A stretch of DNA of 64,000 nt from Aristolochia californica (taxonomy: Eukaryota > Streptophyta > Magnoliopsida > Piperales > Aristolochiaceae), in the NCBI GenBank assembly GCA_029961685.1, contig JARWKL010000012.1, positions 23,421,227-23,485,226 on the forward strand. Reading direction: 5' to 3'. Positions 48,558 through 61,482 of this stretch are shown one piece after another; the stretch's first letter is position 1, and every line of letters begins with the position of its first letter. Made by a program: the position numbers and the translations under genes. The notes under the pieces were generated by a model. It worked only from the letters and a program-made list of their open reading frames with translations, was not told the DNA's origin and did no database searches.

Positions 48558-48707
48558 ATGGCCGTCGCTTATGTCTCCGAAAGCTGCCGGAAGACGGGAT
48601 TCCGGAGGCGGTGCTTGACTATGGCGAAGCAGCAGAAGACGCGGTTTTACATCCTCGGCCGGTGCGTCTCCATGCTCCTCTGTTGGCAGGCCCACTCTTT
48701 AGACTGA
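48558..48707 (+). CDS. DVL/ROTUNDIFOLIA-like small peptide
   Basis: A single uninterrupted frame of 49 residues, ATG at 48558 and TGA at 48705-48707. The C-terminal half RRRCLTMAKQQKTRFYILGR, followed by CVSMLLCWQAHS, is the conserved DVL/RTF domain of DEVIL/ROTUNDIFOLIA-LIKE peptides. These are plasma-membrane-associated, and overexpression in Arabidopsis alters cell proliferation and organ shape. The N-terminal part is short and basic and carries no signal peptide, as in the family. An overlapping frame at 48611-48961 is only a shadow. A TATA-like box lies just upstream, and the gene appears intronless, as most DVL genes are. Which DVL member it corresponds to cannot be decided. Confidence 0.88.
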   Translation: MAVAYVSESCRKTGFRRRCLTMAKQQKTRFYILGRCVSMLLCWQAHSLD

Positions 48708-51239
48708 CCGAAACGAAGGAGATTAGTCCTCTTCTCTGGACGCTTTCGTCGCTGGATCGGTTATCTTCTTCGGTGGATGAGTCGGAAGAGCTGAAATCTC
48801 AGGCAGTATTTTTTATGTTCTGCTGCCAGCCGGCGATGCGCCTTCGTGAGCCTTTCTTGGAGGTATTTCCACGCGAGATGAACGGGCAGTGGCCGAAGAT
48901 GAGGTCCTCGAATTTGGAGACTGGAGTGATCGGCAGCGTGTGGTACGTACGATGTAGTTAAAAGGATGGTTCCGATCTGTACTTTACGATGCCGGATTCA
49001 CAATTTTTTTGGTCCTGGCGTTCCGTATCGGCAACTCCGAGTACTGTACAAATTAGCTTTGATGTAAATAGTTTTCGTTGTTTGCTTCTCTGGAGCTCTT
49101 GTTTCTTTGTCGCCTACATTATGTGACTGACTCAGTTACCGAAAAAAGTAGGTCCTCTATGCTATAGAGTTTATCACAGGCTACGGAAAGCTTTACAATC
49201 TTGTTAAAAGAAAAATCTGATTACTCCGCAGGCGACTTTCTTTTTAGGGTCATTAATGTACTCACGTCGTCCATTTAATTTTGTGAGACTGTGATTAATT
49301 GTTTCAGTGGACTAAATTTTAGGTTTTTATTTTAGAAATTATCGTCTGAGAGCTCAAGTAAAGCGACTTGGACAAGGGATGACGAACACTCGGTGGTACG
49401 TTTAATTCACTACTCAAGAGTTACTGATGAAATTGAATACCAATCTGGAAGTTAAGAGGTCCGTGTACTTGGATTTAAAATTTTCAGTCTAAGATACACT
49501 ATTTGTGTAGTAGTTTGCGGGAGACTTCTTCTACCTCTTTCTACTTTCCGTTTCTCATTTTCTTTGGGGAAAGGAGAGAAGATTGGCAGATGAAAGAGTG
49601 TGATAAGAAAAGCTGTCCACGGATTAGCCGTGAAAACTTAAAATCGAAACTGTCCTTCAGAATTTTATTTTTACTAGTAATGAAAATTATGAAATAATGA
49701 AAGAAAAAGGTAAAAAGGTTGCTTTCGATTTTGCAAAAGTTCAGTTTAAAGAATTTTTTGTTTATATTCTAGTTAGAAAATTATTAAAAATCCATTTCCA
49801 TGCACTCTTTACAATCATGCAGGCGTTAAACAAAGGGGCATCAGTAAGACATGTTCAGCTCTGAATTAGAATATGTTTTAATTATGCAGGGTTTGAAGCA
49901 TGGAGTTGTGACTCGGAAATTAGTCCAGAAGCTGGATTGGGAATGAGCTAAGATAAGATTTTTAACTCCTTAAAATGCATTATATTATAATCAGAAAGAA
50001 TTTTAGAAAAAAATTGTGACTAAGGTTGGGGAATCGACTTAGGCCCTGATGAAGTCAAGGTCAGGATTGGGTTTTTTCGAGTTTAAAAGCTGAATTGGGG
50101 GTGAATTGAGGGAGATTCATAGCAATCGTGGTTAGATTAATTTAGAGAGAAGCAACTGCCCAACTCCCAGTTGTAATCTAGCTTTATGGTCCCAAACTAG
50201 CACAATGAAGGACTTCCCTCAACAAAGGTCTGATGAAGCACACTCTTAATGGCACCACTTACAGATGAAGCTCAGCCGGATAAAACCCTTGACCTGTTTC
50301 CTTCCAGAGAACTCAATAGATGATTGGCAAAGAAGCCTTCCGAATAATTCTTCCCTACTCCTAAGGAGACCTGCAAACGCTTTGACAAATGAGGCCACTG
50401 AAGTAAGCAGGCGACACCAAAGCATCTTATGATGGATCTCCAAACATTGAAGGAGAAGGCTCAATGCAACATTATGTGGTATGTGGTCCCGTCTTCAGAC
50501 TCAAAAAGCCTGTTTATACCATTATCGTAGTGCATTACTCTGCTCACCAGCAGGTCAATAGAAAGGAAACATATATAAAGATTAGGAAATGTTTACACTG
50601 CATAAACAGGTTCCCTTTTTTGCCTATCAGCTGTTCTGATTAGGGTCGAAAGTCGATCCCTAATCCTATTTATTCGACAAATTATGTACATAAAAAATGA
50701 CAAAAATGCCTCTCTTTTCCTGAGACAGCAAATAAACCCCTTAAAATTTGTTCAATTGAAAAACAAAGTTGTCTAACTTTACCATGTAACCAATACTAAG
50801 TTACTCATTAGCAAGAGAGGTCCACATTTTTTTATGTAAAATTATCAAACTATCTTTTTACATTGTAGAACTCCCCCTAAAGTTGGAACTATATCAAACA
50901 GCCCTACCTTGTTACAAATGGATCAAATTCATGTTTTCGAAGAGCTTTTACAATGAAGCCTCTAAGTTGCTTTACTGATCTTATATAAGGCGTTACAATC
51001 TTCTCATTCATAACTCCACCCAGTCTGTCAACCTACAAGTTGGCTAGGTTGATTTGCGACTCAGCTTGATCGACCTCGATTTTCAAAGGGCCAAGTAAGG
51101 TTTGGGGGGTTAGACTCCCCCTTCAATTTTTCAAGTCTCCTCCAACTTGTCTCGCGTCTAGCCTAGTTCAGGGTTGAGTTGACTTGACTCAGCTGACTTG
51201 ACATAGGTTTTGACAAAGCTAGGTAACAAAAAATCCTAC
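48708..51239. other. DVL 3' flank and intergenic DNA
   Basis: The first few hundred bases are probably DVL 3' UTR. I see no other gene. 51040-51210 is rich in CGACTCAGC and TTGACTC-like words with a loose internal repetition and may be old retroelement sequence. Confidence 0.4.
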
Positions 51240-51940
51240 TCATAATTGCATCTAGAATAAAAATAATAATTTACTTCGATATGTTTTTTATGTTCATGGA
51301 ATACATGTTTACTGGCAATAAAAATTGTTGCCTTATTCGTCTAATATTGCCTTCATCCACATTGACACATAAGAAATGTAAGTCATGGCTTTGTGTTGAG
51401 TCTCAACACTAGACTTTGCAACCATAGTGTGATTTTTTGTTCATCCAAACCACTAAAATTTCACCAACAAAGGTATAAATAATAACCTACGGGTGATATC
51501 TTGTCTAACTTAAACCTTCCATAATTAGCATGAAAGAACCATGTAACATTGAGGTGTCTATGAAATCTACAAATGTCCCTTTCCTTACCTCCCTTCAAGT
51601 ACTTCAAATTTTGGTACATTGCCTCTGTATCTTTCTAAGAGTTTACATAAACTGGATCACAACACTAACTGCTTATTCGACTTGTAATAGTTGCATAGAT
51701 AAGTTTGTTAGCTAGTCTTTTGTGTCGTGTCCTACACAACACTAGGCTTGGTTCATTATGAAGATTTGGATTAACTTCCATAGGAGTCATGTCCACTAGT
51801 TTAGCTCCTTAGAGAGACCTTATAGTCCTATGTTTTATCTATGATGTAACTTCCATATTCCTTGCAACTTCGATGCCCAAACAATATATGAGCTATACTA
51901 AATACTTGGTTATGCCCTTTCAAGTGAGTCCTCAAGCTAG
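51240..51940 (-). mobile_element. Ty1/copia RT-RNase H remnant
   Basis: On the minus strand, 51940-51780 resembles a late copia RT block (LFGHRSCKEY, a damaged form of the LGIEVA motif). 51560-51240 reads broken RNase H blocks, including an NKATIFIASKHVFHEHKKHI stretch followed by EVNYYF. Stops and frame changes are frequent, and no LTR was seen. Confidence 0.75.
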
Positions 51941-51941
51941 A

Positions 51942-52080
51942 TTTTTTTTTTTTTTGTGACATAAGAGGAGGGAGAAGTACAAATGCAAATTCCCCACCAC
52001 TGGGGAGCACTTATTAACTAAAACAAAAGAGTAAAAATAAAAAGCAAACCATTAATAACAAAAAAAAAACACGAAAAACA
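51942..52080 (-). mobile_element. Probable short LINE 3' end
   Basis: T14 at 51942-51955 followed by GTGACATAAGAGGAGGGAG reads, on the minus strand, as a LINE-like 3' end with a poly(A) tail. It abuts the copia remnant and may be inserted in it. The right edge is a guess and no target duplication was found. Confidence 0.45.
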
Positions 52081-53311
52081 AAAACCAAACAAGTTAGTAG
52101 GCAATTGTGAACTATTGAATTTATGAAAAGGATAAATACTTGAATTGAGTAGAACAGAACTGTACTTATAATAGAGAAAACCAGCAGAATCCAATTACAA
52201 TTAAACTATATTTGTAAAATTAAACACTAAAAGATAAATCTTTGTATAAATAAACACATAAAACAAAAACAAAATATTAACATAATTAAAATATTTTCAA
52301 CCTAGACTCTTCTATGAAACATCCTCCTGTAAGACTTCTTTTAATCTCCACCATATTTATTTTGACTCTGTGAGATTTTTTGTTGTAAGAGTCATGTCCA
52401 TTCCTGTTTTTCAACATGAACCAAGAAATACTAGAGTAAAGTTCCTAGCAATTAGAAGGAATACTCTTCGGTCCAAGGCAAAATTATTAGGCAATATCAA
52501 GAATTTCTTCCATTTGAGATAGCAATCTCTGAACAAATACCTATTTAACTATCACAACGTTAGAGTCCCCTTCAACAATGAGGTGGTAGTGGCTAAGAAT
52601 TTGGGCAATAAACAGGCTGTGAACCGGACCAGCTTATTTTAACCAATACTTTACCTTCAAAGCAGCAACATTTGATCAGCCGGTTCGATCGTAAATCGGA
52701 CCCGTTAATCGGTTAGGTTCGACAAGATGATAAAGGTGTTAAACAAGTGAAATCACGAAAATAGCCTTCGATACAGAATATTATACAAGGCGGTTTCAAA
52801 CTGATCAAACTATTTTCTTGTCGGCGTCTATTGTCTTCTCCTTGCGAGTGTTGCTTTTATTGCATGAAGAATATTTCGCATTCACAAAGAGAGGAGCGCG
52901 AGGTGCTCTGCAAGGGTCGGCTCTCGAAGCGCGCGTGTGGGCGGTAGTTCCTTCTTCCCTTTCCCGTCATCGATTTCGGGCATTTCGTCGACCTCCTTGT
53001 GAAAATTCACCCGAGGTTGCAGCCCTAAGTTTGCGCAAGCGGTTCATGCCCAGAAGTGCGATATCAGATCTAGGGTTTATACTCTCAAGAACATCTTTTG
53101 TCTTGTTGTTTTATCAGAACTTGTGGTTTAGTTATTGTGATTCTGATATAAGGGGTGGATCCAGTCTTTTATGCTTTAGATCTGTATCAATTAAGGAAAT
53201 TGTCTTGATCTTGAGGAAAATATTTAGGTGTTTTTGGTGATATTGCAGAGCTCTTATCTCTCTGAACATCGCTTTTGGAGGGCTTTAGGCAGATATAGGA
53301 TTTTTCTCGAA
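52081..53311. other. Intergenic DNA and SYP32 promoter/leader
   Basis: The left part is AT-rich. 52610-52730 contains repeated GGTTCG/GAACCGG words. From about 52820 it is richer in C, G and T and is probably transcribed leader; TTGCAG before 53250 may be the acceptor of a leader intron. The open frame at 52818-53240 does not begin with ATG and shows no domain. Confidence 0.4.
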
Positions 53312-56300
53312 ATGCTGATGAAAAATGCGCAATCGTCCTACCGAGATCGCACTTCGGAGTTTCTATCAGTAGTTGATACGCTTAAGAAGTCTGTCTCATC
53401 AGCACCCAATGTGCCTGCTAACCGATCAAAACCAGAGGGACCGCGATCTGCTGTCTCAATACAGTCGGAGTTTAACAAACGAGCTTCCAAGATTGGGTTT
53501 GGGATCCATCAGACCTCACAGAAGCTCGCGAAGCTTGCAAAATGTAAGTAATGAAATTTTTCTAGTGTGTATCTTTTCGAATGCCTTTGCTATTTGTTAT
53601 TTGGCTTTTCAACTGGGAAACTCACGTGATTGATTTGTTCCAAGCTAACACTATCCGGAAATCATCTGCATCTGGCATGGTATTTTGACTGTTTTCTTGC
53701 TTCGGGTGCTCAATATGTAGATTGCATGGTTAATTTCTCCATTAAACGTTGCTAGCATAATTTGAATTTTGTTATCAAATATGGGGAGGCAAGCACACTT
53801 CTAACTAGTTGCATTTTTTTTCATATTTGCAGCATTCATCTATGGTCTCGAAAATCTGACTCAGGTTGCAAAATATTATTTTATCATTATTTAGCTGACT
53901 ATCTTAGTACATTAGAATTCTTAGGCATATAGTAAGTAATAAATACTTTATAATGCATTGATTAAAAAACAATAATTTGTTGTAGATGTATACCTAGTAA
54001 AGCTATATCTTATGCAACCCAAATGCGTTTATTATTGGTCTACCTGCATAGGGGTTCTTACTGCCTGGGCACTACATTAATGTTGTCACTGGTGCTTTTA
54101 CTTCATCAGTCATTTCAAATGTACTCGAATGAAGACCAAAGACAACTGAATGCCAGAAGGATATAAGATAAAAAATAGCCTTGTATGTATTTCAATTATC
54201 TACTGTTTCTGAATTGAGTCTGTGTGTATTGATCGTTAAAGGTTTGTTCTGTGTATTCTCCTGACTTAGTTTTTACTACTCTCAAACGTGTTTATTGATT
54301 ATTTGGAAAGGGTGTTTTTTATAATGATAATTTCTTATTTGATATGAGGTGGTGTTCAAGTTTCGGCAGTGTATGTGATGGGTGTGTGTGTATAATCGAC
54401 ATTAAAAAAGAGGTTCTCATTTACTCCAGATGCAATTGTCTTTGGCTATGGGTGGCGAGGTTGCATCAGGGTAGGGCTTGCCATCTGTTTGAATGTCATC
54501 AGTTTTCTATTGTGCTTTATGTTTTGCATGTTTTTTTTTAGGCACAACCTTTCCTTGTTTAAATTCCTTCATTTCTGTAATGCCTTTGAATTCCTGTATC
54601 TTTACTTCTTCTGGAAGTACCATGCCTTACATGTCCAAATTTATTTTAGAGCAATCCTCAAACCATAATGAATGAGAGGGACTTTCCAGAATATGTTTCC
54701 TGTTCTGACTGAAGGGTCTTGTTCACATATTCTCCCTGAACTGAAATATATGAAGCAAAAAATGATATGCATGAATTGCTGATGTAATTTGTTGCTCAAA
54801 TTGAGGATATCTGCCTGATGTTGGATATTATGCATGGTTCCAGAGTCCATTTCCATGGATGGTGTATCTGCTGCCTGAGCTGGAGTCTTTGTTGACCCTC
54901 CTTTTTTTTCTCTCTCTTAATCTTGTGGCATTCTTTTTTTTTTTTTAGGATTAACTACATTGGTAGTTTTCATATTGCTAAAATGCTATCATTCTACAAG
55001 AAAAGGGCCACAGTTTCAATTTTGTATCAATGTTCCTTCTTCAAATGTTAATGTGTGTTGTACTACTAAGGTGGTAAGCTCTATACCTTGTCTTGTGTGC
55101 AGTGGCAAAAAGGACTTCAGTTTTTGATGATCCAACTATGGAGATACAGGAACTTACTGCTGTAATTAAGCAAGATATAACTGCACTGAACTCTGCAGTC
55201 GTAGATCTACAGCTCCTGTGTAATTCACAGAATGAAAGTGGGAATATCTCCAATGACACCACCAGTCATTCAACCACAGTGGTGGATAATCTGAAGAATC
55301 GTTTAATGAGTGCGACAAAAGAGTTTAAAGAAGTATTAACGATGCGAACAGAGGTAGGTTTTCAGCATTGAATCTCCATTGGTTTTAATTCTGGGGTACT
55401 GGACCTCTGGTTCAATGGGGCTTTCCTAATCAAGGTCTTTGTTCAAAGCTCACTTGGACTTTGGTTGTTTTGTGTTTGGGCATTGTAATTAACATCTTTA
55501 GGAGTTTTAATTTGGCAATGATGCTATATCGATCTCAGAATGTCAGCAACTAAGTTGATGTTTTGGGTTAATGTAGAACTTGAAGGTTCATGAAAACAGA
55601 AGACAGCTGTTTTCTGCAACTGCTTCAAAGGATTCTTCCAACCCTTTCATTCGGCAACGCCCTCTCGCTGCTAAGTCCAGCTCAAGTGCATCAGCTGCAC
55701 CTCCACCTGCTTGGGTAAATGGATCAGCGTCTACTTCATCTCAGTTGTTTCCAAGGTACAAATTACAACCCATAAGTTTGGAAATTAAAGAGCAAATGTC
55801 TTTCTGGCTAATAAGTGAGTAAAGATTTTGAATGTTATCATTGCTTCATGATGCTCGAGCTCTTTGGTGTTGTGTTTGTTCGAGGTATGTCTTTATCTGG
55901 GGCAACATCGAGCCAATGTTATGTGAATCTGATTTGTTTTTCGATGAACAGGAAGAAAACGTATATCATGCAAATTCTATAAGTACCAAAATCTAAATAA
56001 AAAGTAATAGCAACTGTTACTTCGGAGTTTATGCTTTATTTGCCAGTGAACAAAATCAAATTATACCTCCTTTTTGTTCTTACCATTTAAAAGAAATTAT
56101 ACTGGCAACATTTCAAGCAGTATGTTCAGCGTTTTTTTATTTTTTTATTTAGTTATTGCTATTTTTTTAATGTTGAATCCAATACCATAGTGCGATTTGA
56201 AGCTATGACCTCACATACTAGAGAAAGCAAAGGCCAAATCCACATTTTTTTGCAGGCTTTTGTACAAATGCATTTTACTTATATGGAATAAGAGAATATT

Positions 56301-56890
56301 TGTTCTCTTTCTTGAATTTGTTTAGTGTTGTCATTTTAGGAGCTATCTGAAAAATGCATTTTAGTTTGATGTGAGAGTACGTGTTAATAGGACATGTATG
56401 ATTTTTTGTTTTTTGGAATCTATTTACTGACAGGAAGCAGGTGAATGGAGAACCTTCCTCGCCATCATCACAGCCTTTGTTACATCAGCAACAACAGCAA
56501 CAACAGCAACTAGTCCCAGTGCAGGACACTTACATGCAGAGCAGAGCGGAAGCTCTTCAAAATGTTGAATCAACCATACACGAGCTGAGCAATATTTTCA
56601 CCCAGTTAGCCACCATGGTGTCTCAGCAAGGAGAGCTCGCCATCAGGTATAAAACAGGCAATAAATTAAGTTTCTGAATGCTTAGGTTTTACGTTGTCTT
56701 CCATTGAAGTCTAGGCACATGTATTGGCAGGATTGATGAGAACATGGATGAGACGCTGGGAAACGTGGAAGGAGCACAAGGAGCACTTTTGAAGTACCTC
56801 AATGGAATTTCTTCCAACCGTTGGCTGATGATTAAGATATTCTTTGTATTGATGGTATTCCTTATGATTTTCCTATTCTTTGTTGCATAA
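53312..56890 (+). CDS. SYP32: SYP32, Golgi Qa-SNARE (SED5/syntaxin 5 family)
   Basis: Five exons, 53312-53543, 55103-55353, 55577-55755, 56434-56646 and 56731-56890, join in phase to 344 residues, close to the usual 347. The N-terminal SSYRDRTSEF is the Sly1-binding peptide region typical of SED5 proteins. A three-helix Habc region follows (FNKRASKIGFGIHQTSQKL, LAKRTSVFDDPTMEIQEL), then NPFIRQRPLAAK and a Gln-rich linker. The SNARE helix runs from about 255 with zero-layer Gln286 in VSQQGELAIRID. The C-terminal anchor WLMIKIFFVLMVFLMIFLFF starts near 323. It works in ER-Golgi and intra-Golgi fusion. RQRPLAAK and QDTYMQSRAEAL point to SYP32 rather than SYP31. Start 53312 gives the same distance to SSYRDR as other members; 53318 is an alternative. 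Intact. Confidence 0.94.
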
Positions 56891-57073
56891 ATATAATAAC
56901 AAAATAACAATTTTTTTTTTTTTTGTGTATTTTTGAGTTTCCCTTCCTCTCTATCCGTGGTGTATATACTCCTCCCCTCTACAGTACCTTCTTATTTGTC
57001 TCGTTCAAGACATCAAATCTTGGTTTTTTTATTTAGGCATATGTGGAGACAAACCTTTTTTCTTAACTTTCAC

Positions 57074-57076
<3 letters not shown>

Positions 57077-57124
<48 letters not shown>
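57077..57124. repeat. (AG)24 microsatellite
   Basis: A perfect 48-base AG run lies about 190 bases past the SYP32 stop codon, so it may be in the 3' UTR or just beyond. Confidence 0.92.
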
Positions 57125-57129
<5 letters not shown>

Positions 57130-57610
57130 ATTATTAACATGCCCTTATAATTAGTGAGCCTTTTCCTACAACTTTATTATTGCCGTCAACGAGACGTGAG
57201 AAAATCAAAAGCCCTTTAGTACTTATGAATGTGGCAATCAAAAACATCCTTTGTATGTGACTCCTTCAAATTCCTCAATCACACTAACACTCAACTAAAG
57301 CAATTATTAACTCCAGCACATCAATCAAATACCAATACTGTCCTTAAAATTGTTTAATAAGTTATGGAGAACATATTCAAGGCTCTTAAACCATTATTAT
57401 GGTTTAATTTATTTTTATCATATATTATTATTATTGTTATTATTATTATTGCTATTATTATAGTTATGTTTCTTATTACCATTCTTTTTTACTTGATTTT
57501 CATATATTTATGAGGCAAAGACCAAGCCTAATATGCCAAACAAGGCTGAATTTTGTGAGCAAGTATACTACTGTTTCAAGATGGAACTCATGCTGACATT
57601 TATTAAAAAC

Positions 57611-57682
57611 TCTTCTGTTTCATGAACCTTCAAGTTCTACATTAACCCAAAACAATCAAATTAGTGGCTGACATTCTGAGAT
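57611..57682 (-). pseudogene. Inverted fragment of SYP32 intron 2/exon 3 junction
   Basis: Read on the minus strand, these 72 bases match 55532-55603 at roughly 90 percent by eye. The match covers the end of SYP32 intron 2, the acceptor and the first 27 bases of exon 3, including AACTTGAAGGTTCATGAAA. It ends abruptly on both sides. Because intronic sequence is included it is not a processed copy; it is a DNA-level inverted duplication, or the rest of an older SYP32 paralogue. Confidence 0.85.
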
Positions 57683-57958
57683 AAACCAAGGCATCCCAAT
57701 CAATAGTTTAAAGGTTACTTAGGCAAATAGCCCTTGATTAAAATGTGTCATCAATCTGAGGAGACTCACCAACACCAACCATTCCTTCAAGGAGGACCTT
57801 CTCTTGGTAAAAGTAATCTACTTCAGTTCACTATTCAATCCTAGTCTAGTATTTGGTTAATCATGTCTAGAGTGATTTATGTGTGTGTACTCCATCTTAT
57901 TGATTTATTTGGTGGCAAAGTATTATCTTTAAAATTATTCATTACAGTCCCAATCTTT

Positions 57959-58040
57959 TGTCCCAATGACAAGTACTCATTGGTTTGTGTCACCCAATCG
58001 TCTGTCCCAATCACGAGTACTCACTGGTTTGTGTCAATTA
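57959..58040. repeat. Diverged tandem duplication, unit 44 bases
   Basis: 57959-58002 and 58003-58040 both begin TGTCCCAAT and share AAGTACTCATTGGTTTGTGT-like sequence (the second reads GAGTACTCACTGGTTTGTGT). A partial earlier copy may precede it. Confidence 0.75.
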
Positions 58041-61000
58041 TGGTATCTTCACATTAACTTCAGTGAGTGATGCATAGTTGGGTGAGTTCTCGTTAAATGA
58101 GTGTCTCACTAGGTTTAAGTCTCTTACATGGGACTATCTATAATTTTACTTCAATACTAAGAGTCTTCACTTATCCATTTAGTCACCCACGAGTCTGCAG
58201 TAAAGTGTTCAAGTCTTGGTTAAGGTCTATCCCACAGAGTTGTGTCTAAATTATGAAAGTCTACTTTAGTGAGAACATCAACAACCTTCTCATTAGTAAT
58301 TGGCATATTTATTTCCAACTAAGTTTTCCGTTCTTGTTAAGAGTTCCCATGTCCTAAATAAGAGTCCAGTTTATCTCCATTGAGTCCTAGACTTGCTTCT
58401 CAATTCACTTTCATCCACAACAACAAGAAACTTTCAATTCTTGGCTTAAGCTTCCTTCTTTTGCATCAACTCTAGAAATGACTTATTTCCCATTGAATTC
58501 ACTTCCTTTGTTCTCTTCAACTTCCATAATCGACCTAGAAGTCCTTGTCCACATCGAGAAGAGTCTCCCTGAGTATATTAAAACCCTATTTGCTTGTCGT
58601 TCCTCCAAAACAATCTAAAAACCCTAATTCTCTCCTTCATGGCCTATCTCGAACACCATCCCCAAAATGTTTAGTTATCTATAATTCACCCTGCAAATTG
58701 CCATAAAACTTTGATTGTTTTTCTAACTCTCCCATCTATCTAACCATAGTCTCATTTTCCCATTTTGAGCTCCAAAGTCATTCTATAAGCGTGGCAACAT
58801 AAAAAACCTAACTTTGCCTTCTCCACAGTTTAGGCTTCTCTAAGAATGTTTTACATAAAAAATCTTCTAAGCATTTCAAGATCTATTAGGTACCTAAGGC
58901 CTTTCTCTATCCTCTTGAGTCATTGTACGAAAGTGGGATATCATAAGAATCAACTTCAAGTTGTCCTGCTTCAACTTTTCCTACACTAAACCACGTCATT
59001 GTTAATAAACACAAATTATTGGATTTCCTCTTTCCCCCTTTCTTAAATGTCCTTAAAAAAATTGATTTTGGTAAAAAAAATTCCGCCAACATTCCGCCTC
59101 CACTCTTAAAAAAACTTGAACTCTTAACCTGAGTTTCTTACCAACAACATCATAATATTCTCTCTTCTCTCCCTCATGTTGGGGAGCTACGACACAAAAT
59201 GGCCCAACTTGGACATCAATACCCGTAGTCAAATAACAAGATTTCATACAACAACTAAACTAAAAGATCAACATTTACCAAGTCCTAGCACAATACGTCA
59301 GCTAGTTTCCTAACTTGCCACTACTCCTTACAAACATGCAAATTGAAGCGAAGGAAAGGGTTTATGTTCATCAACTCCTTGCTATTGACATGTGATGATC
59401 CATCTAAACAACATATATGGAGCAAACAGAACAAGGTTTTGACAATTGATTATGAACTTTCAAGCCAAATTGTTGTGACAATAGGAGCAATAAACCAATC
59501 TAGTGCTCTTGGATATTTTTTTTTTTAATGTTAGAAACAATATGTGACATCTAAAACACATTTGTCACTAACTAAAATTCTCTACTAGCAAGACAAACTA
59601 GACATGCTAGGACTGCTGCTATTGGGCCTACTTCCTAATGGCTTCATACATCCCATCTTTGTTATTGATCGCTCACATAATGCAATAGAACATATGGAAA
59701 ACAAGGAGCAAAAGAAAATCATCTCAGAGAAGAAGTGAAGGTGAGGCCAATTGTGGAATGAACAACTTGTAAAAGTGTCATTGTATAACGATTAAGATCG
59801 AGAGGAAGACTAAAACATTACTAACAAAGTCTAGTGCCTAAGTAGAATTCAATGATAATCTAAGGAGCGTATTTGAAATGTAAATTTGTTGATGATTATT
59901 AACAAAGAAAAGGTGTCCAATGAGGGAGGAAGGCAAGTACGAAGTAATAAATTTAAGGTGAGAGCAGTACAAAAAAAGCGATAACAACTCAATTAAAAAA
60001 AAATTCTTCTTCTTTTGCTTCTTCTTCCCATTCTTATTTTCCATTTTGTTTTCCTTCTTCATCTTAGGATCAACACTCCTATACCATATGAAAATTCATG
60101 ACTACATGAGAAGAGAAAGAAAATTAAAAAACGCAATTCATGTTGAATTAGAAAAAAGTTAGGGTTTCTTATACCCCTTCTCTTCCATAAATGTAAAAAA
60201 TAATGATAAAATTCACTAATATCTTTGTTCCCGTTACACCATTTCAAATACAATTCTATAAGAAACTATTCTCCTAAAACCTAAGTAAATAGGAATTACA
60301 TGTTCTATTCACCATTTTATCCTCTAATTACAATAAAGTTTGAACAAAATTTCCTACCTATATAATCATACAAGTCTAGTCGCTTGCCTATTCATAGAGA
60401 CTCCAGATTAAGATAATTTGATTAATTTTGATCTTATATGATGTTTAGGTTCTTATAATTCTAATTCTAGTTTAGTGATTGTTTACAACTATTTGAAGAT
60501 TCTTATAAAACCAATTATAAATTTATTATTGATTTATTTGGAGCTTCGCCCATGCAAACAAAATGAGGTACAATGCCGTTCTTATCCATTGTGTTTGTTA
60601 CTTGTTTGTATTCCTAACTTTTATATCCAATTAGATGTCAAAAAGTTAAGTCTCACTTCAATGTCTCTAGATCTTCATAAGTATCCATCATGGTCCACTA
60701 ACTATTAAAAGAGATAAAGCCAATGAGGTTAGATTGTTTTTATATGATAATGAAAAAGTCATATATCACTAAAAAGATTTCACAAGCAAATAAGCAAATC
60801 GAGAATTCCTTAACACTTGTCGATACCCCATGAACACATGCCACTAAAAACGTAAAATTTGGTTGCAAATGATGTCACAACTATTCTTAAATTTTGGAAT
60901 TTTGTTGAACACCTTCTGTCTCTTAAAATTTTATTATCAAAGTAAAGATTTTTTTTTCTTCTAAAATATAAAGTAAAGTAACTAGTTATAATAGAAAGGA

Positions 61001-61375
61001 GGGAGGAGGGAAAAAATAAAGAAAGTAACCGACAAGGAGAAAGCATGAAAAGATGGGGAGAAAAGAATACAAGGTGGAGAATACAGAGTCAATTAGAGGC
61101 CTGACTTATTTGAGTATTTGACAAAGGTTCCCATATCAAGCAAGGGTTGAATAGAATAGCTAATAAAACACATTAAAACTTATATTTAACTATTTTATTA
61201 GGTATCAAAAAGCAAAACGTGTTACCTGCTACACAACACATCGACAAAATCATACACTATATAGCATGTCCTAGAGTTGCCCTCCAACCGATAGCACCGA
61301 GGTCCAAATTTGAGTCAACTTGGTGGTACATACATATTTTTCTTAAATAATTTTTTTATAAATTATACTAATAAT
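58041..61375. other. Long AT-rich intergenic region
   Basis: No gene, RNA or convincing transposon protein was recognised on either strand. The open frames here are short and low-complexity. The area is probably eroded repeat DNA. Confidence 0.4.
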
Positions 61376-61482
61376 TGTTGGAATATATTAGTGATCTGTG
61401 TTAAGTATTTGACTTTCCGCACCTTAATCGACTAGTCTTTTGGGGTTGTATTGGTTAGGTATTTACATAGTATCAGAGCAGG
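61376..61482 (+). mobile_element. Short LTR followed by a tRNA-Met-type primer binding site
   Basis: 61376-61467 begins TGTTGG and ends TTACA, as plant LTRs do. It is followed directly by TAGTATCAGAGCAGG, one base off the usual TGGTATCAGAGC primer binding site for initiator tRNA-Met. The LTR would be only 92 bases, which is in the range of miniature (TRIM) elements. No second LTR was found in the window. Confidence 0.5.

Noticed and set aside
48611..48961. 116-residue open frame
   Set aside because: It overlaps the DVL peptide gene in another frame and resembles no protein family; the DVL frame explains the conservation.
52818..53240. 140-codon open stretch upstream of SYP32
   Set aside because: It does not begin with ATG, has no recognisable domain and overlaps the likely SYP32 leader.
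61468..61482. tRNA gene-like motif TATCAGAGC
   Set aside because: There is no tRNA cloverleaf around it; it fits a retroelement primer binding site instead.
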